DNA of 64,000 nt from Bradyrhizobium sp. 1 (GTDB taxonomy: Bacteria; Pseudomonadota; Alphaproteobacteria; Rhizobiales; Xanthobacteraceae), in contig NZ_JADPJH010000037.1 in NCBI RefSeq assembly GCF_023073315.1, positions 167,299-231,298 on the forward strand, given 5' to 3'. The notes beneath the pieces are model-generated. The model did not search any database, was not told the DNA's origin, and was given only the letters and a program-made list of their open reading frames with translations. This document shows, piece after piece, positions 48,720 through 57,235 of the stretch. The position numbers and the translations under genes were made by a program. Position 1 is the stretch's first letter. Each line of letters opens with the position of its first letter.

Positions 48720-48879
48720 GTGCTTCCCTTCCTTCAGTGAGCCTGTGGGAAGCAAAGCAATTCCGGGGCCAGAGGAGGCTGGGGCGGTTGACTTGGAAGC
48801 CGGCCTTATCAGGCCGTGCGCGGTGGAGCTGTCATCGGATTGTCATCGAGCCGCGCCGAGCGATGAGGCGCGAACTGCC

Positions 48880-50481
48880 TCAATTCTCCTCGCCGCTCGA
48901 TCCCTCGCGCAAATCCGGCTTGATCACATCCTCGGGGAGCGCATGCGCCACCGGCTGCGGGCCGCCCGCGATCTCCGGGCCGATCTCGCGGCCGCGGGCG
49001 TGGATCAGGCGTTCATAAGCGGAGACCAGCGTGACGTAGGGACTGACCCAGATCCAGCCGTCTCGGGTGAACACCTGGACATCGAAATGCAGGTGCATCG
49101 AGGTGCCGGCGGGATGGTCGAGGTAGTTCGAGACCAGGCCGATCTTCTCGCCTTCGATGACGAGACGGCCGTTGAGCAGGCCGTCGGCGTTCATCGCCTG
49201 CGGGTTCATGTGCATGTAGCGGAAGCGGATGTGCTCGGTGCGGCTGTTGATCTCGAGCGTCGCGGCCTGGTCCTTGGCGGCACGGATCACGATGGCGTCG
49301 CGCGCCGCGATGACGGCGCGCTGCTTGGGATCACAGGGTTCGCGGCCTTCGCCTGATGGCGGGCAGTCGGCGGCGCGGATGTCCTCGCCCTGGTGACCGT
49401 AACCACCGCCGCATTGCCAGACCTCGAAGCTGCGGGACTCGCAGAAATTGTCGCGCCAGGAATAGGCGGTCGGCCCGTCGCTCTTGTCGCGCTTGCCATA
49501 GGACTGCGAGCGTACGAAAGCGGGCGCTTTCTCCAGCGGAAAGCGGATCTGGGCATAGGCCATCACATCGGGATGGCCGCTCCTATTGCGGTAACCGGTG
49601 TTCGGGATGATGTCGCCGCTCGGCCGGTAGCTGAAATCCGCTGAACGCACCGTGGGACGATCGATGATGCTGGAGGCCAGGTCCGCGAGCGGCCGCATGC
49701 GCTGGCCGCCGGCGACGTGAAGCGCCTTCAGGAAGCGCTCGGCAACCGGATAGGCTTCCTTGCAGGCGAGCCGGCGCGGTTTCGCGACGCTATCGAGGCA
49801 CTGGACCGATACCACATAGGCAACACCGAAACGCGTGAAGGCGTAGCGGACATAACCTTCCCTGATGAACCTGCGCAGGTCCGGATAGGTTGCCGCAAGC
49901 GGCTTGACAGGTTCGCCCTTGCCGCCGGCGGGATCGGCGATGTCGTAGATCAGCGCCGAGCCCGTGATCTGCACCTCGACGGGCCTGGCGTAGACCCGGC
50001 TCGGCATGCCGTCACCGGCGCCGGGCTCGAACGAGAACGTCGCGCTGTAGCCTGCGGGGCCGGCGTCGAACATGTCGGCGGGATTGAAATCGGCCTGGTA
50101 GCGCGACAGCGCGAGGGTTGCTGGCGCGCCGCTGCGCTGACCCTCGAGATACGCGGCGGCGTCGAACGGCAGCAGCACCGGTACGGAGCTGCGGGCGATG
50201 CCGGTGAAGAATTGCGAGGAGACCGCGTTGAGCTGCACCAGCGCAGGCATCGCGCGCGGATCGTAGCGCGGCACGGAGCGGCGCGGCACGAAGATGAAAT
50301 CGCCCGCGATCTGGGGGCGGCTGTTGATTTCGGTGCGGAGCTGGTCGAGCGCTGCGCGCCAATCGACGCGCAGGGCCGTGAGTGACGGGCTGCGGATCTC
50401 ATCCGCAGCGAGCGGGGTGGCCGTGAGGAGCGATAGCGACGCCAGCAGAAGCGAGACGAAGCGGAAACTGTTCCCAACCAC
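48880..50481 (-). CDS. M23-family peptidase
   Basis: About 533 aa. The GTG at 50481 (7 nt after GGGGG) starts a clean signal peptide MVGNSFRFVSLLLASLSLLT; an earlier GTG at 50502 is possible. The first ~330 residues are a beta-rich domain without a named family. The LytM/M23 motif is split as GYGHQGEDIRA (H-x3-D, zinc ligands) and SMHLHFDVQVF (HxH). In proteins of this kind the enzyme cleaves peptidoglycan cross-bridges. Six or more Cys in the catalytic part suggest disulfides. Confidence 0.85.
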   Translation of the reverse strand: MVGNSFRFVSLLLASLSLLTATPLAADEIRSPSLTALRVDWRAALDQLRTEINSRPQIAGDFIFVPRRSVPRYDPRAMPALVQLNAVSSQFFTGIARSSVPVLLPFDAAAYLEGQRSGAPATLALSRYQADFNPADMFDAGPAGYSATFSFEPGAGDGMPSRVYARPVEVQITGSALIYDIADPAGGKGEPVKPLAATYPDLRRFIREGYVRYAFTRFGVAYVVSVQCLDSVAKPRRLACKEAYPVAERFLKALHVAGGQRMRPLADLASSIIDRPTVRSADFSYRPSGDIIPNTGYRNRSGHPDVMAYAQIRFPLEKAPAFVRSQSYGKRDKSDGPTAYSWRDNFCESRSFEVWQCGGGYGHQGEDIRAADCPPSGEGREPCDPKQRAVIAARDAIVIRAAKDQAATLEINSRTEHIRFRYMHMNPQAMNADGLLNGRLVIEGEKIGLVSNYLDHPAGTSMHLHFDVQVFTRDGWIWVSPYVTLVSAYERLIHARGREIGPEIAGGPQPVAHALPEDVIKPDLREGSSGEEN

Positions 50482-50519
50482 TGTCTCGCCCCCCGGCGGC
50501 ACCTGCCCTGATCCCTCGC

Positions 50520-51086
50520 TTAGTCCTTGGCGCGCTCGGAGTAGGAGCCGTCCTCGGTCATCACCACGATGCGGGTGCCGACAGCGATGTGCGGCGGCAC
50601 GGTGGTGCGCACGCCGTTGGAGAGAATCGCCGGCTTGTACGAGGAGGAGGCGGTCTGGCCCTTGGTCACGGGCTCGGTCTCGACCACTTCCAGCGTCACG
50701 CGCTGCGGCAGCGCGAGCGAGACCACGTTGACGTCGTGGGTCGACAGCTTAACGGTCATTTCCGGTTGAAGATAGGCGGCGGCATCGCCGACGACGTCCT
50801 TGGGCACCTGGACCTGATCATAGCTCTCAGGGTTCATGAAGTGGTAGCCGTCACCATCTTCGTACAGGAAGGTGAAGTTGCGCTCTTCGATGGTGGCCTT
50901 CTCGACCTGGTCGGTGGTCTTGTAGCGCTCGGAGATCTTTACCCCGTCCGAGATTCGGCGCATTTCGATCTGGCTGACCGGAGTGCCCTTGCCGGGATGG
51001 ATGTTCTCGGCACTCACGACGACATAAAGCTTGCCGTCTTGCTCGATCACGTTGCCCTTGCGAATAGAACTGGCGATGACTCTCAA
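50520..51086 (-). CDS. efp: Translation elongation factor P
   Basis: 188 aa, standard length. The modified lysine is in the loop HPGKGTP (Lys about 33), followed by the three beta-barrel domains and the ending RIVVMTEDGSYSERAKD. EF-P relieves ribosome stalling at polyprolines; it is beta-lysylated by EpmA/EpmB, both encoded on the divergent strand. The efp/epm intergenic space is 162 bp. Confidence 0.96.
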   Translation of the reverse strand: MRVIASSIRKGNVIEQDGKLYVVVSAENIHPGKGTPVSQIEMRRISDGVKISERYKTTDQVEKATIEERNFTFLYEDGDGYHFMNPESYDQVQVPKDVVGDAAAYLQPEMTVKLSTHDVNVVSLALPQRVTLEVVETEPVTKGQTASSSYKPAILSNGVRTTVPPHIAVGTRIVVMTEDGSYSERAKD

Positions 51087-51248
51087 AGCTGTATTTCCTG
51101 CTTGCTTGGCCCGGCACCGGCCAGGACGTGGTCAAATTGATGGGGGACCTGGGGCCTCAAATCAGACCTCGGCGCCCGTTTCGGGCCGCAACATACGCAT
51201 TTTGTCGTTGAATGCCAGCATTTTGCTGGTCTGCAGGGTGGCCGGCTG

Positions 51249-52313
51249 ATGGCTGGGGACAAGCCGATTTCGCCGTTCTGGTCGCCCGCGCGGCACCTCG
51301 ACCGGCGGCCGTTCCTAACGGCGAGAGGGCTCATTACCGGGGCTCTACGGGGCTTTTTCGCCGAACAGGGCTTTGTCGAGGTCGAAACCTCCGTGCTCCA
51401 GGTCTCCCCGGGCAACGAGACCCATCTGCACGCCCCCCGAACCGAAATCATGCGACCGGATGGCAGCCGGGCCAGCCGTTACTTGCGGACATCGCCGGAA
51501 TTCGCCTGCAAGAAGCTCCTGGCGGCCGGCGAAGAGCGGATTTTCGAGTTCGCCCGGGTGTTCCGGGACCGCGAGCGGGGCGACCTGCATCTGCCTGAAT
51601 TCACCATGCTGGAATGGTACCGGGCCGGCGCCCCCTATGACGCCATCATCGCCGACACCGTCGTCGTGATCGCCCGCGCGGCGCAGGCGACCGGGATCGG
51701 AACGTTCTCGTTCGGCGGCCGGACCGCTGATCCCTTCGCCGAGCCGGAGCTGCTGACGGTCGCGGGCGCCTTTGAGCGCTTCGCCGGCATCGACCTGCTG
51801 TCGACAATCTCCGGCAACGAGGGTAACCGTGCCGCGCTCGCCCAGGCTGCCGCCGGCAAGGTTCGTCTGGCCGAGGATGACACCTGGTCGGACGTCTTCA
51901 GCAAGGTCCTGGTCGAGCATGTCGAGCCGCATCTGGGGCAGGGGCGTTTGACCATCCTGTTCGAATACCCATCTCCGGAGGCGGCGCTGGCGCGCGTGAA
52001 GGCTAGCGATCCCAGGGTCGCGGAACGGTTCGAGGTCTATGCTTGCGGCGTCGAGCTCGCCAACGGCTTTGGCGAACTGACCGACGCCGAGGAGCAGCGC
52101 AAGCGCTTCACGGAATCGATGGCGGAGAAGCAGCGCCGGTATGGCGAGGCCTACCCGCTGGACGAGGATTTTCTGGCCGCGGTCGCCGCCATGCCGGAGG
52201 CAAGCGGCGTCGCGCTCGGCTTCGACCGGCTGGTGATGCTGGCCAGCGGCGCCGCGCGGGTCGATCAGGTAGTGTGGACGCCGCCTGCAAATGAAACGTT
52301 AAGTGAGAGATGA
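51249..52313 (+). CDS. epmA: EF-P lysine lysyltransferase
   Basis: 354 aa. Class II aminoacyl-tRNA-synthetase core without the anticodon domain: motif 2 FEFARVFRDRERGDLHLPEFTMLEWYRA and motif 3 ASGVALGFDRLVMLASGA are those of the LysRS-like paralogue EpmA (GenX/PoxA). PGNETHLHAP and ELANGFGELTDAEEQ fit the same family. It attaches (R)-beta-lysine to EF-P. It overlaps epmB (ATGA) and is divergent from efp, so all parts of the modification set are together. Confidence 0.94.
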   Translation: MAGDKPISPFWSPARHLDRRPFLTARGLITGALRGFFAEQGFVEVETSVLQVSPGNETHLHAPRTEIMRPDGSRASRYLRTSPEFACKKLLAAGEERIFEFARVFRDRERGDLHLPEFTMLEWYRAGAPYDAIIADTVVVIARAAQATGIGTFSFGGRTADPFAEPELLTVAGAFERFAGIDLLSTISGNEGNRAALAQAAAGKVRLAEDDTWSDVFSKVLVEHVEPHLGQGRLTILFEYPSPEAALARVKASDPRVAERFEVYACGVELANGFGELTDAEEQRKRFTESMAEKQRRYGEAYPLDEDFLAAVAAMPEASGVALGFDRLVMLASGAARVDQVVWTPPANETLSER

Positions 52314-53404
52314 CGAAGACCAATCTTGCACGGACATTGCGCGAGCCGGCCGAACTCGTGGCCGCGGACCTCGTGCCTGCCACCGCGCTGCCTGCGCTGG
52401 AGCGCGTCGTCGCGCGCTACGCGGTGGCGATCACACCGGCGCTGGTCGAACTCATCGACAAGTCCGATCCCGACGATCCCATCGCGCGGCAATTCGTTCC
52501 GACGGAAGCAGAGCTCGAGATGCAGCCGGGCGAGAACGCCGATCCGATTGGCGATCACCCGCATTCGCCTGTTACCGGCATCGTGCATCGCTATCCCGAT
52601 CGCGTGCTGTTCAAGCTCGTTCACGTCTGCGCAGTCTACTGCCGCTTCTGCTTCCGCCGCGAGATGGTCGGCCCCGGCAAGGAGAATGCGCTGCCGGAGA
52701 CCGCCTATCGCGCGGCAATCGATTACATCCGCGCGCACAGCGAGATCTGGGAGGTGATCCTGACCGGCGGCGATCCCCTGATGCTGTCGCCGCGACGGAT
52801 GAGCGAGATCATGGCCGATCTTGCCGGCATCGATCACGTCAAGATCATCCGCCTCCACACCCGCGTGCCCGTGGCCGATCCTGCGCGGATCAGCGACCAA
52901 ATGGTCGCCGCGCTGAAGGTCGAAGGCGCGACCACCTGGGTCGCCGTGCATGCCAATCATGCGCGGGAGCTGACGGGTCCGGCGCGCGCCGCCTGTGCGC
53001 GGCTGGTCAATGCCGGAATTCCCCTGGTGAGCCAGTCCGTGCTTTTGCGCGGCGTCAATGACAACATCGCGGCTTTGTCGGATTTGATGCGAGCTTTCGT
53101 CGAGTGCCGGATCAAGCCCTATTATCTGCATCACGGTGATCTCGCGCCGGGCACCGTGCATTTGCGAACGACGCTGGCGGAAGGCCAGGATTTAATGCGG
53201 CAGTTGCGCGGGCGTGTGTCAGGGTTGTGCCAACCTGACTATGTCATCGACATTCCCGGCGGCGCTGGCAAGTCGCCGGTCGGACCAAATTATGTGTTGG
53301 CGGTACAAAATACCGCAGCGGATGCGCGTGAAGCGGAAAGCGAAACGCGCTATCGTATCGTGGATTATTGCGGCGACGTTCATCTCTATCCGCCCGAGAC
53401 CTGA
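52310..53404 (+). CDS. epmB: EF-P beta-lysylation lysine-2,3-aminomutase
   Basis: 364 aa radical-SAM enzyme. The 4Fe-4S cluster motif is CAVYCRFCFRRE (Cys about 107, 111, 114). EVILTGGDPLMLSPRRMSEIM and IIRLHTRVPVADPARI are KamA/EpmB blocks, with the PLP-binding region in the C-terminal half (YYLHHGDLAPGTVHLRT). It converts lysine to (R)-beta-lysine for EpmA. Start overlaps the epmA stop. Confidence 0.94.
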   Translation: MTKTNLARTLREPAELVAADLVPATALPALERVVARYAVAITPALVELIDKSDPDDPIARQFVPTEAELEMQPGENADPIGDHPHSPVTGIVHRYPDRVLFKLVHVCAVYCRFCFRREMVGPGKENALPETAYRAAIDYIRAHSEIWEVILTGGDPLMLSPRRMSEIMADLAGIDHVKIIRLHTRVPVADPARISDQMVAALKVEGATTWVAVHANHARELTGPARAACARLVNAGIPLVSQSVLLRGVNDNIAALSDLMRAFVECRIKPYYLHHGDLAPGTVHLRTTLAEGQDLMRQLRGRVSGLCQPDYVIDIPGGAGKSPVGPNYVLAVQNTAADAREAESETRYRIVDYCGDVHLYPPET

Positions 53405-53443
53405 AGGCTGAGAGAACGCCGGTTTGAGAATGGAGGATCGGAC

Positions 53444-53695
53444 ATGAAGAAGATCATGGTGGCAGCAGCGCTCGTGGTCTTGCTTGGCGGCGCGGCGGTC
53501 GCGCAGACCGGCACCAAGGGATCGACATCCAGCGGCGCGAGCTCTGGATCGTTGCCGCAGGCTCCCGTCGGCCATCGACAGCCGCGCGCCGGCGAGGTGC
53601 CGAACGAGAAGAATCTGAGCGACCCGAACAATCCCGTGAACAAGGAAGACGCGGCGCTCGACAAGAAGATCAAGAGCATCTGCCGCGGCTGCTAG
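53444..53695 (+). CDS. Small secreted protein ending CRGC
   Basis: 83 aa. Signal peptide MKKIMVAAALVVLLGGAAVA; the mature part starts QTGTKGSTSSGASSGSLPQA, is Ser/Gly/Asn-rich and ends in IKSICRGC, giving two C-terminal Cys. Good Shine-Dalgarno (GGAGG) 9 nt before the ATG and a strong terminator after the stop. Probably a periplasmic or surface protein; role unknown. A tiny ORF at 56843 also ends in CRGC. Confidence 0.7.
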   Translation: MKKIMVAAALVVLLGGAAVAQTGTKGSTSSGASSGSLPQAPVGHRQPRAGEVPNEKNLSDPNNPVNKEDAALDKKIKSICRGC

Positions 53696-53707
53696 AGCAG
53701 GATAGTT

Positions 53708-53745
53708 GCGGGCAGGGCGCGACAGCTCGCCCCGCCCGCGTTTTT
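53708..53745 (+). terminator. Intrinsic terminator of the small secreted protein gene
   Basis: GCGGGCAGGGCG (53708-53719) pairs with CGCCCCGCCCGC (53728-53739) with one mismatch, 8-nt loop, then GTTTTTC. Confidence 0.82.
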
Positions 53746-53750
53746 CAGGC

Positions 53751-54836
53751 TTACGCCGTCCGCTCGTGCAGGCCCGCGCGCTGGGTGTTGCGCCGAATTT
53801 CGACCGCATCAGCAAGCTGCTTGAGCACGGTTTCGGTCGTAGCCCAGTCGATGCAGCCGTCGGTGATGCTCTGGCCGTAGACGAGCGGCTTGCCCGGGAC
53901 CACGTCCTGGCGGCCGGCGACGAGATTGCTCTCGATCATCACGCCCATGATGCGGTTTTCGCCGCCCGAGATCTGCCCGGCGATGTCGGCCATGACCAGC
54001 GGCTGGTTCTCCGGCTTCTTGCTCGAATTGGCGTGGCTCGCATCCACCATCACCAGCGGCGCGACGCCGGCTTTCGCCAGATCGTTGCAGGCCTCCGCGA
54101 CGCTCGCCGCGTCGTAGTTCGGCTTGCTGCCGCCGCGCAGGATGATGTGGCAGTCCTCGTTGCCTGCGGTCGAAGCGATCGCTGAGCGGCCGAGCTTCGT
54201 CACCGCCATGAAATGATGCGGATGCGAGGCTGACTTCACGGCGTCGGCAGCGATGCGCACATTGCCGTCGGTGCCGTTCTTGAAGCCGACCGGGCAGGAC
54301 AGCCCCGAGGCCAGCTCGCGATGGATCTGGCTCTCGGTCGTGCGCGCGCCAATCGCGGCCCAGGACACGAGGTCGGCGATGTATTGCGGCGTCGTCATGT
54401 CGAGGAATTCGGCACCGGCGGGCAGGCCGAGATTGTTCACGGCCGACAGCACGTTGCGCGCGAGACGCAGGCCCTTGTTGATGTCGAAGCTGCCATCCAG
54501 ATCAGGATCGTTGATCAGTCCCTTCCAGCCGACAGTGGTGCGCGGCTTCTCGAAATAGACCCGCATCACGATCTCGAGCTGGTCGGCGAGGTCCTCGCGC
54601 AAGCTTGCAAGCCGCTCGGCATAGTCGAGCGCGGCCTTGGGATCATGCACCGAGCACGGGCCGACCACGACCAGCAGGCGGTCGTCCTGGCCATTGAGGA
54701 TGGCGTGGACGGCGTTGCGTGCAGCCATCACCACTCGCGTTGCGGTGAGCGTGCGCGGGACCTCCCGCATCACCTCATCCGGCGTGCTCAGCTCTTTCAG
54801 TTCGCGGATACGAAGATCGTCTGTCGTGCTCAGCAC
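53751..54836 (-). CDS. aroG: DAHP synthase, class I (3-deoxy-7-phosphoheptulonate synthase)
   Basis: 361 aa of the AroF/G/H type (350-360 aa). Metal ligands and substrate residues lie in VVVGPCSVHDPKAALDYAERL (about 57), EKPRTTVGWKGLINDPDLDGSF, GLSCPVGFKNGTDGN, GNEDCHIILRGG (His) and MVDASHANSSKKPENQ (His about 278). It condenses erythrose-4-phosphate with PEP at the entry of aromatic biosynthesis. The long 5' region on the minus strand contains an aromatic leader peptide and a terminator, so it is probably controlled by attenuation. Confidence 0.95.
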   Translation of the reverse strand: MLSTTDDLRIRELKELSTPDEVMREVPRTLTATRVVMAARNAVHAILNGQDDRLLVVVGPCSVHDPKAALDYAERLASLREDLADQLEIVMRVYFEKPRTTVGWKGLINDPDLDGSFDINKGLRLARNVLSAVNNLGLPAGAEFLDMTTPQYIADLVSWAAIGARTTESQIHRELASGLSCPVGFKNGTDGNVRIAADAVKSASHPHHFMAVTKLGRSAIASTAGNEDCHIILRGGSKPNYDAASVAEACNDLAKAGVAPLVMVDASHANSSKKPENQPLVMADIAGQISGGENRIMGVMIESNLVAGRQDVVPGKPLVYGQSITDGCIDWATTETVLKQLADAVEIRRNTQRAGLHERTA

Positions 54837-54872
54837 GGCGGGCTCCTGTCATTTTGAGAACCTGCCGGCCAA

Positions 54873-54898
54873 TAAAAAAGCCGCCAGGTCTGGCGGCT
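54873..54898 (-). terminator. Attenuator terminator upstream of aroG
   Basis: On the minus strand AGCCGCC-AGACCT-GGCGGCT (54898 to 54879) followed by TTTTTT (a full 7-bp stem plus U-run). It lies 25 nt past the leader stop and 37 nt before aroG. Its 5' arm CCGCCAG can instead pair with CTGGCGG at 54952-54946 inside the leader ORF (antiterminator). Confidence 0.85.
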
Positions 54899-54922
54899 GT
54901 TCGGACTAGATGCTCCAATTTG

Positions 54923-55003
54923 TCAGATTGAGCGTGATCCTCCCACCGCCAGCGAGCTGTCGTAGCTAAAGTACCAATAAAAGCTGGTGGCGACGGTGAT
55001 CAT
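54923..55003 (-). CDS. Aromatic-rich leader peptide of aroG
   Basis: 26-codon ORF MITVATSFYWYFSYDSSLAV followed by GGSRSI and a TGA. Residues 8-14 (FYWYFSY) supply six codons for Phe, Tyr or Trp (2 Phe, 3 Tyr, 1 Trp) in seven positions. No Shine-Dalgarno precedes the ATG; the -10 box TATATG ends 8 nt before it, so the transcript probably begins at or next to the AUG, as for leaderless trpL of rhizobia (known from Sinorhizobium). Stalling at the aromatic codons would cover the 5' pairing segment and free CTGGCGG for the antiterminator. Too short for gene callers. Confidence 0.85.
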   Translation of the reverse strand: MITVATSFYWYFSYDSSLAVGGSRSI

Positions 55004-55010
55004 GGAGCGT

Positions 55011-55039
55011 CATATAGCGCGCCATCGGCGGGTTGTCAC
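55011..55039 (-). promoter_or_regulatory. Sigma-70-type promoter of the aroG leader transcript
   Basis: Minus strand: GTGACA (55039-55034), 17-bp spacer, TATATG (55016-55011). Predicted start is about 55003-55004, the A of the leader ATG. The -35 differs from TTGACA at one base. Confidence 0.72.
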
Positions 55040-55072
55040 CCCCCTAATCGGCGCAGGACGCGACGAGGCGTC

Positions 55073-55651
55073 TCAACTGTTGCTGTTGCGTGCCGCCAGG
55101 GCCACGCCGATCAGGGTGGCACCGCCGAACAGCAGGTTGATGCCGACGAGGATGCCGATCGCCCAATCTGCCGAACTCGGCAATCCCGTGATCACCATGA
55201 AGGAGATCGCGATGTCGATGAGGCCCGAGATCAGCAACCATGACCAGCGGCCGCTCGGCTCGCGGCGGTGCTCCAGTGCGTACATGATGGTGGCGACGCC
55301 CTCAGCGAGGAAATAGGCGCCGAGCACGATGGTCAGCGTCAGCACGGCCTGCATCGGCCTCGCCAGCAGCAGCATGCCGGCAAGCACGGCGAGCGCCGCC
55401 GAGATCAGCGACCACCAGAAGCCCGGCGTGCTGCGCGCCCAATAGGTCACGATCAGCCCGCCGATGCCGCTGATCAAAAACATCCAGCCGAGGACAATCG
55501 CGATGGCGAGACTGGCGAGCGGCGGCACGATCAGCGCGGCGATGCCCAGCACGGCAAGCAGGATGCCTTCGAACAAAAAGGCCTTCCAATGCGCTTTCAC
55601 CGTTTGGCTCATGGCGGATTGCAGCCGTGTGAAATCTTCGGGCGACGGCAT
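55073..55651 (-). CDS. HdeD/DUF308-family membrane protein
   Basis: 192 aa with about six membrane helices arranged as repeated pairs: FLFEGILLAVLGIAALIVPP, LASLAIAIVLGWMFLISGIG, WWSLISAALAVLAGMLLLARP and a second set to LLFGGATLIGVALAA. This DUF308 repeat pattern is that of HdeD acid-resistance proteins. CCGGAG precedes the ATG by 7 nt. It is upstream of the aroG promoter on the same strand but separated by 70 bp; likely independent. Confidence 0.85.
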   Translation of the reverse strand: MPSPEDFTRLQSAMSQTVKAHWKAFLFEGILLAVLGIAALIVPPLASLAIAIVLGWMFLISGIGGLIVTYWARSTPGFWWSLISAALAVLAGMLLLARPMQAVLTLTIVLGAYFLAEGVATIMYALEHRREPSGRWSWLLISGLIDIAISFMVITGLPSSADWAIGILVGINLLFGGATLIGVALAARNSNS

Positions 55652-55720
55652 GGTGGGGCTCCGGATCGAGAACTGTGTGCTCAGTCTAGTGCGCGCACAG
55701 CGCGCTTGCCATCCCGCGGC

Positions 55721-56761
55721 TCAACCGCCGCCGTGCGCTGACGAAAAACCTTCGCCACTGGTGCGAACGCGGTTACGGCCGAGAATGTAGATCGCGATCG
55801 TGACGATCAGAAGCGCGAGACCGAGCAGGATCGAGACGAAGCCGATCGGGATCAGCGCCAGCGTCAGGTTGCGCTCCGGGTTGATCAGCCAGTGATGGAT
55901 CGAGGTCAGCACGAAGGCGAGGCCGAGGAAACCGACGCCGCCGCCGGCGAGCAGCAGCGCCCACATCCGGCGCAACTGGCTGAGCCGTTCGCGTGCGATT
56001 TCGGTTCGGGGCGCATGGTGGCGCGCGACGCGGCGGACCAGGCGGATGGCGAAGGCGATCGAGCTGAAGCCGATCAGCAGGCTCGCGCCGCCCAGCCACA
56101 TCCGCAAACTCGGATCGAGATCCGGCATGCGCTGGAGGGTGAGCAGCGGGAAGTCGAAGGCCGCATGCAGCGCCAGCGGACCGGCGAAGATCAGCAGGCG
56201 GCTGGACAAGCGGGCCCAGTCGCGATGATGGCGGTTCGCGCCCAGCGCCGTGCCGGCACGGGCGATCGTGAGGTAGGCGCCCGCGATGATGCCGAGCGCG
56301 CCGTGGAACGGCACCGTCAGCACGCTGCGCAGCGCCGCCAGCGAGCGCCACATCTCGGCATGCTGGACGAGGTAGGCGAGGTTCTCGTAGGCGGCGAAGC
56401 CGAGGCCAACCGCGGCGCCATAGACCACGGTGTCCATCGGATTGGCAAAAGTCCGCCGCTTGGTCGAGGAGATCAGCACGATGGCGATCACCTTGACGGC
56501 TTCCTCCGGCAGGGCGACGCCGAAGATCGAATGCATGGCCAGCGCTGCCCAGGGATTGTCGGGAGCAGCCACCATCTTGGCGAAGGGGGCGCGGGCGAGG
56601 CCCAGCAGCGAAATGCTGGCCGCGCCGAGCAGGAACGCAGTCCAGACCTGGGCCGGCGGCCCCGGGCGCTCCTCGGCGGCAATGACAAGCCACAGCATCA
56701 GCAGCGCCGGGGCGATGGCTGCAGTTCCGATGACGGTGGGTAATGCTTCAATCAGGTACAT
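55721..56761 (-). CDS. PrsW-family intramembrane metalloprotease-like protein
   Basis: 346 aa, about eight membrane segments. The PrsW motif set is present: FGVALPEEAVKVIAI (EEaxK, about residues 80-94), VVYGAAVGLGFAAYENLAYL (about 112-131), VPFHGALGIIAGAYL and LHAAFDFPLL. PrsW proteases cleave anti-sigma factors (RsiW in Bacillus). No anti-sigma gene is adjacent, so the target is unknown. The C-terminal ~130 aa carries extra helices. Confidence 0.85.
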   Translation of the reverse strand: MYLIEALPTVIGTAAIAPALLMLWLVIAAEERPGPPAQVWTAFLLGAASISLLGLARAPFAKMVAAPDNPWAALAMHSIFGVALPEEAVKVIAIVLISSTKRRTFANPMDTVVYGAAVGLGFAAYENLAYLVQHAEMWRSLAALRSVLTVPFHGALGIIAGAYLTIARAGTALGANRHHRDWARLSSRLLIFAGPLALHAAFDFPLLTLQRMPDLDPSLRMWLGGASLLIGFSSIAFAIRLVRRVARHHAPRTEIARERLSQLRRMWALLLAGGGVGFLGLAFVLTSIHHWLINPERNLTLALIPIGFVSILLGLALLIVTIAIYILGRNRVRTSGEGFSSAHGGG

Positions 56762-57082
56762 CGGCGTCGAAATAGGTTCCCTGGCCCGGCTTATCTACGT
56801 CTGCCGATGCGACCATGTGTCATGCGCTTGCTGTCGCCTCGCTTAACAGCCGCGACAGCTTCCGTTCATCTGCGCGGCCAATGCCGTGGAGAATACGAGC
56901 GCAATCAACGGCATGACGGGACGTGCTCGCTGTCAATGGGAACGATCGCGCTGCCGACACGCGGCCGCGATTGGCTAACTGGATCAAGGGAATGCGAAGG
57001 TTTCTTCGATTCACGATGCACGTGTCCCGGCGGCGAGTCCAGAGGCGGCATTCGCCACCCTGGCGCCGCGGCCGGCGGCTGC
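56762..57082. other. Intergenic region of about 320 bp
   Basis: Upstream of prsW. One very short minus ORF (56914-56843, MPLIALVFSTALAAQMNGSC then RGC, 23 aa) looks like a signal peptide plus a Cys-containing tail, and its CRGC end matches the secreted protein at 53444, but it has no ribosome site. It may be a remnant. Confidence 0.35.
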
Positions 57083-57235
57083 CTAGTCACGCTTCGTTGT
57101 GCGCCTGCGCTGCGCCGAGACACGCCGGGCGCGGGCCTGCTCCAGCTCCCAGAAGGCGCGGATCAGGCATGAGCCGAGACAGGCGGAGATCAGCAGCAGC
57201 AGAAGGGCTTGGTCCAGGGGGGCGAGATGGGTCAT
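57083..57235 (-). CDS. Predicted 50-aa single-pass membrane protein
   Basis: Minus ORF MTHLAPLDQALLLLLISACL then GSCLIRAFWELEQARARRVS and a basic C-terminus (AQRRRTTKRD). Residues about 8-26 form a membrane helix, followed by Lys/Arg-rich cytoplasmic tail (positive-inside). Coding-like codon use; ribosome site weak. Not covered by routine ORF calling. Confidence 0.5.
   Translation of the reverse strand: MTHLAPLDQALLLLLISACLGSCLIRAFWELEQARARRVSAQRRRTTKRD

Noticed and set aside
47805..48740. 311-aa plus-strand frame opposite the amino-acid-binding gene
   Set aside because: Shadow; the minus frame has a signal peptide and family 3 SBP motifs.
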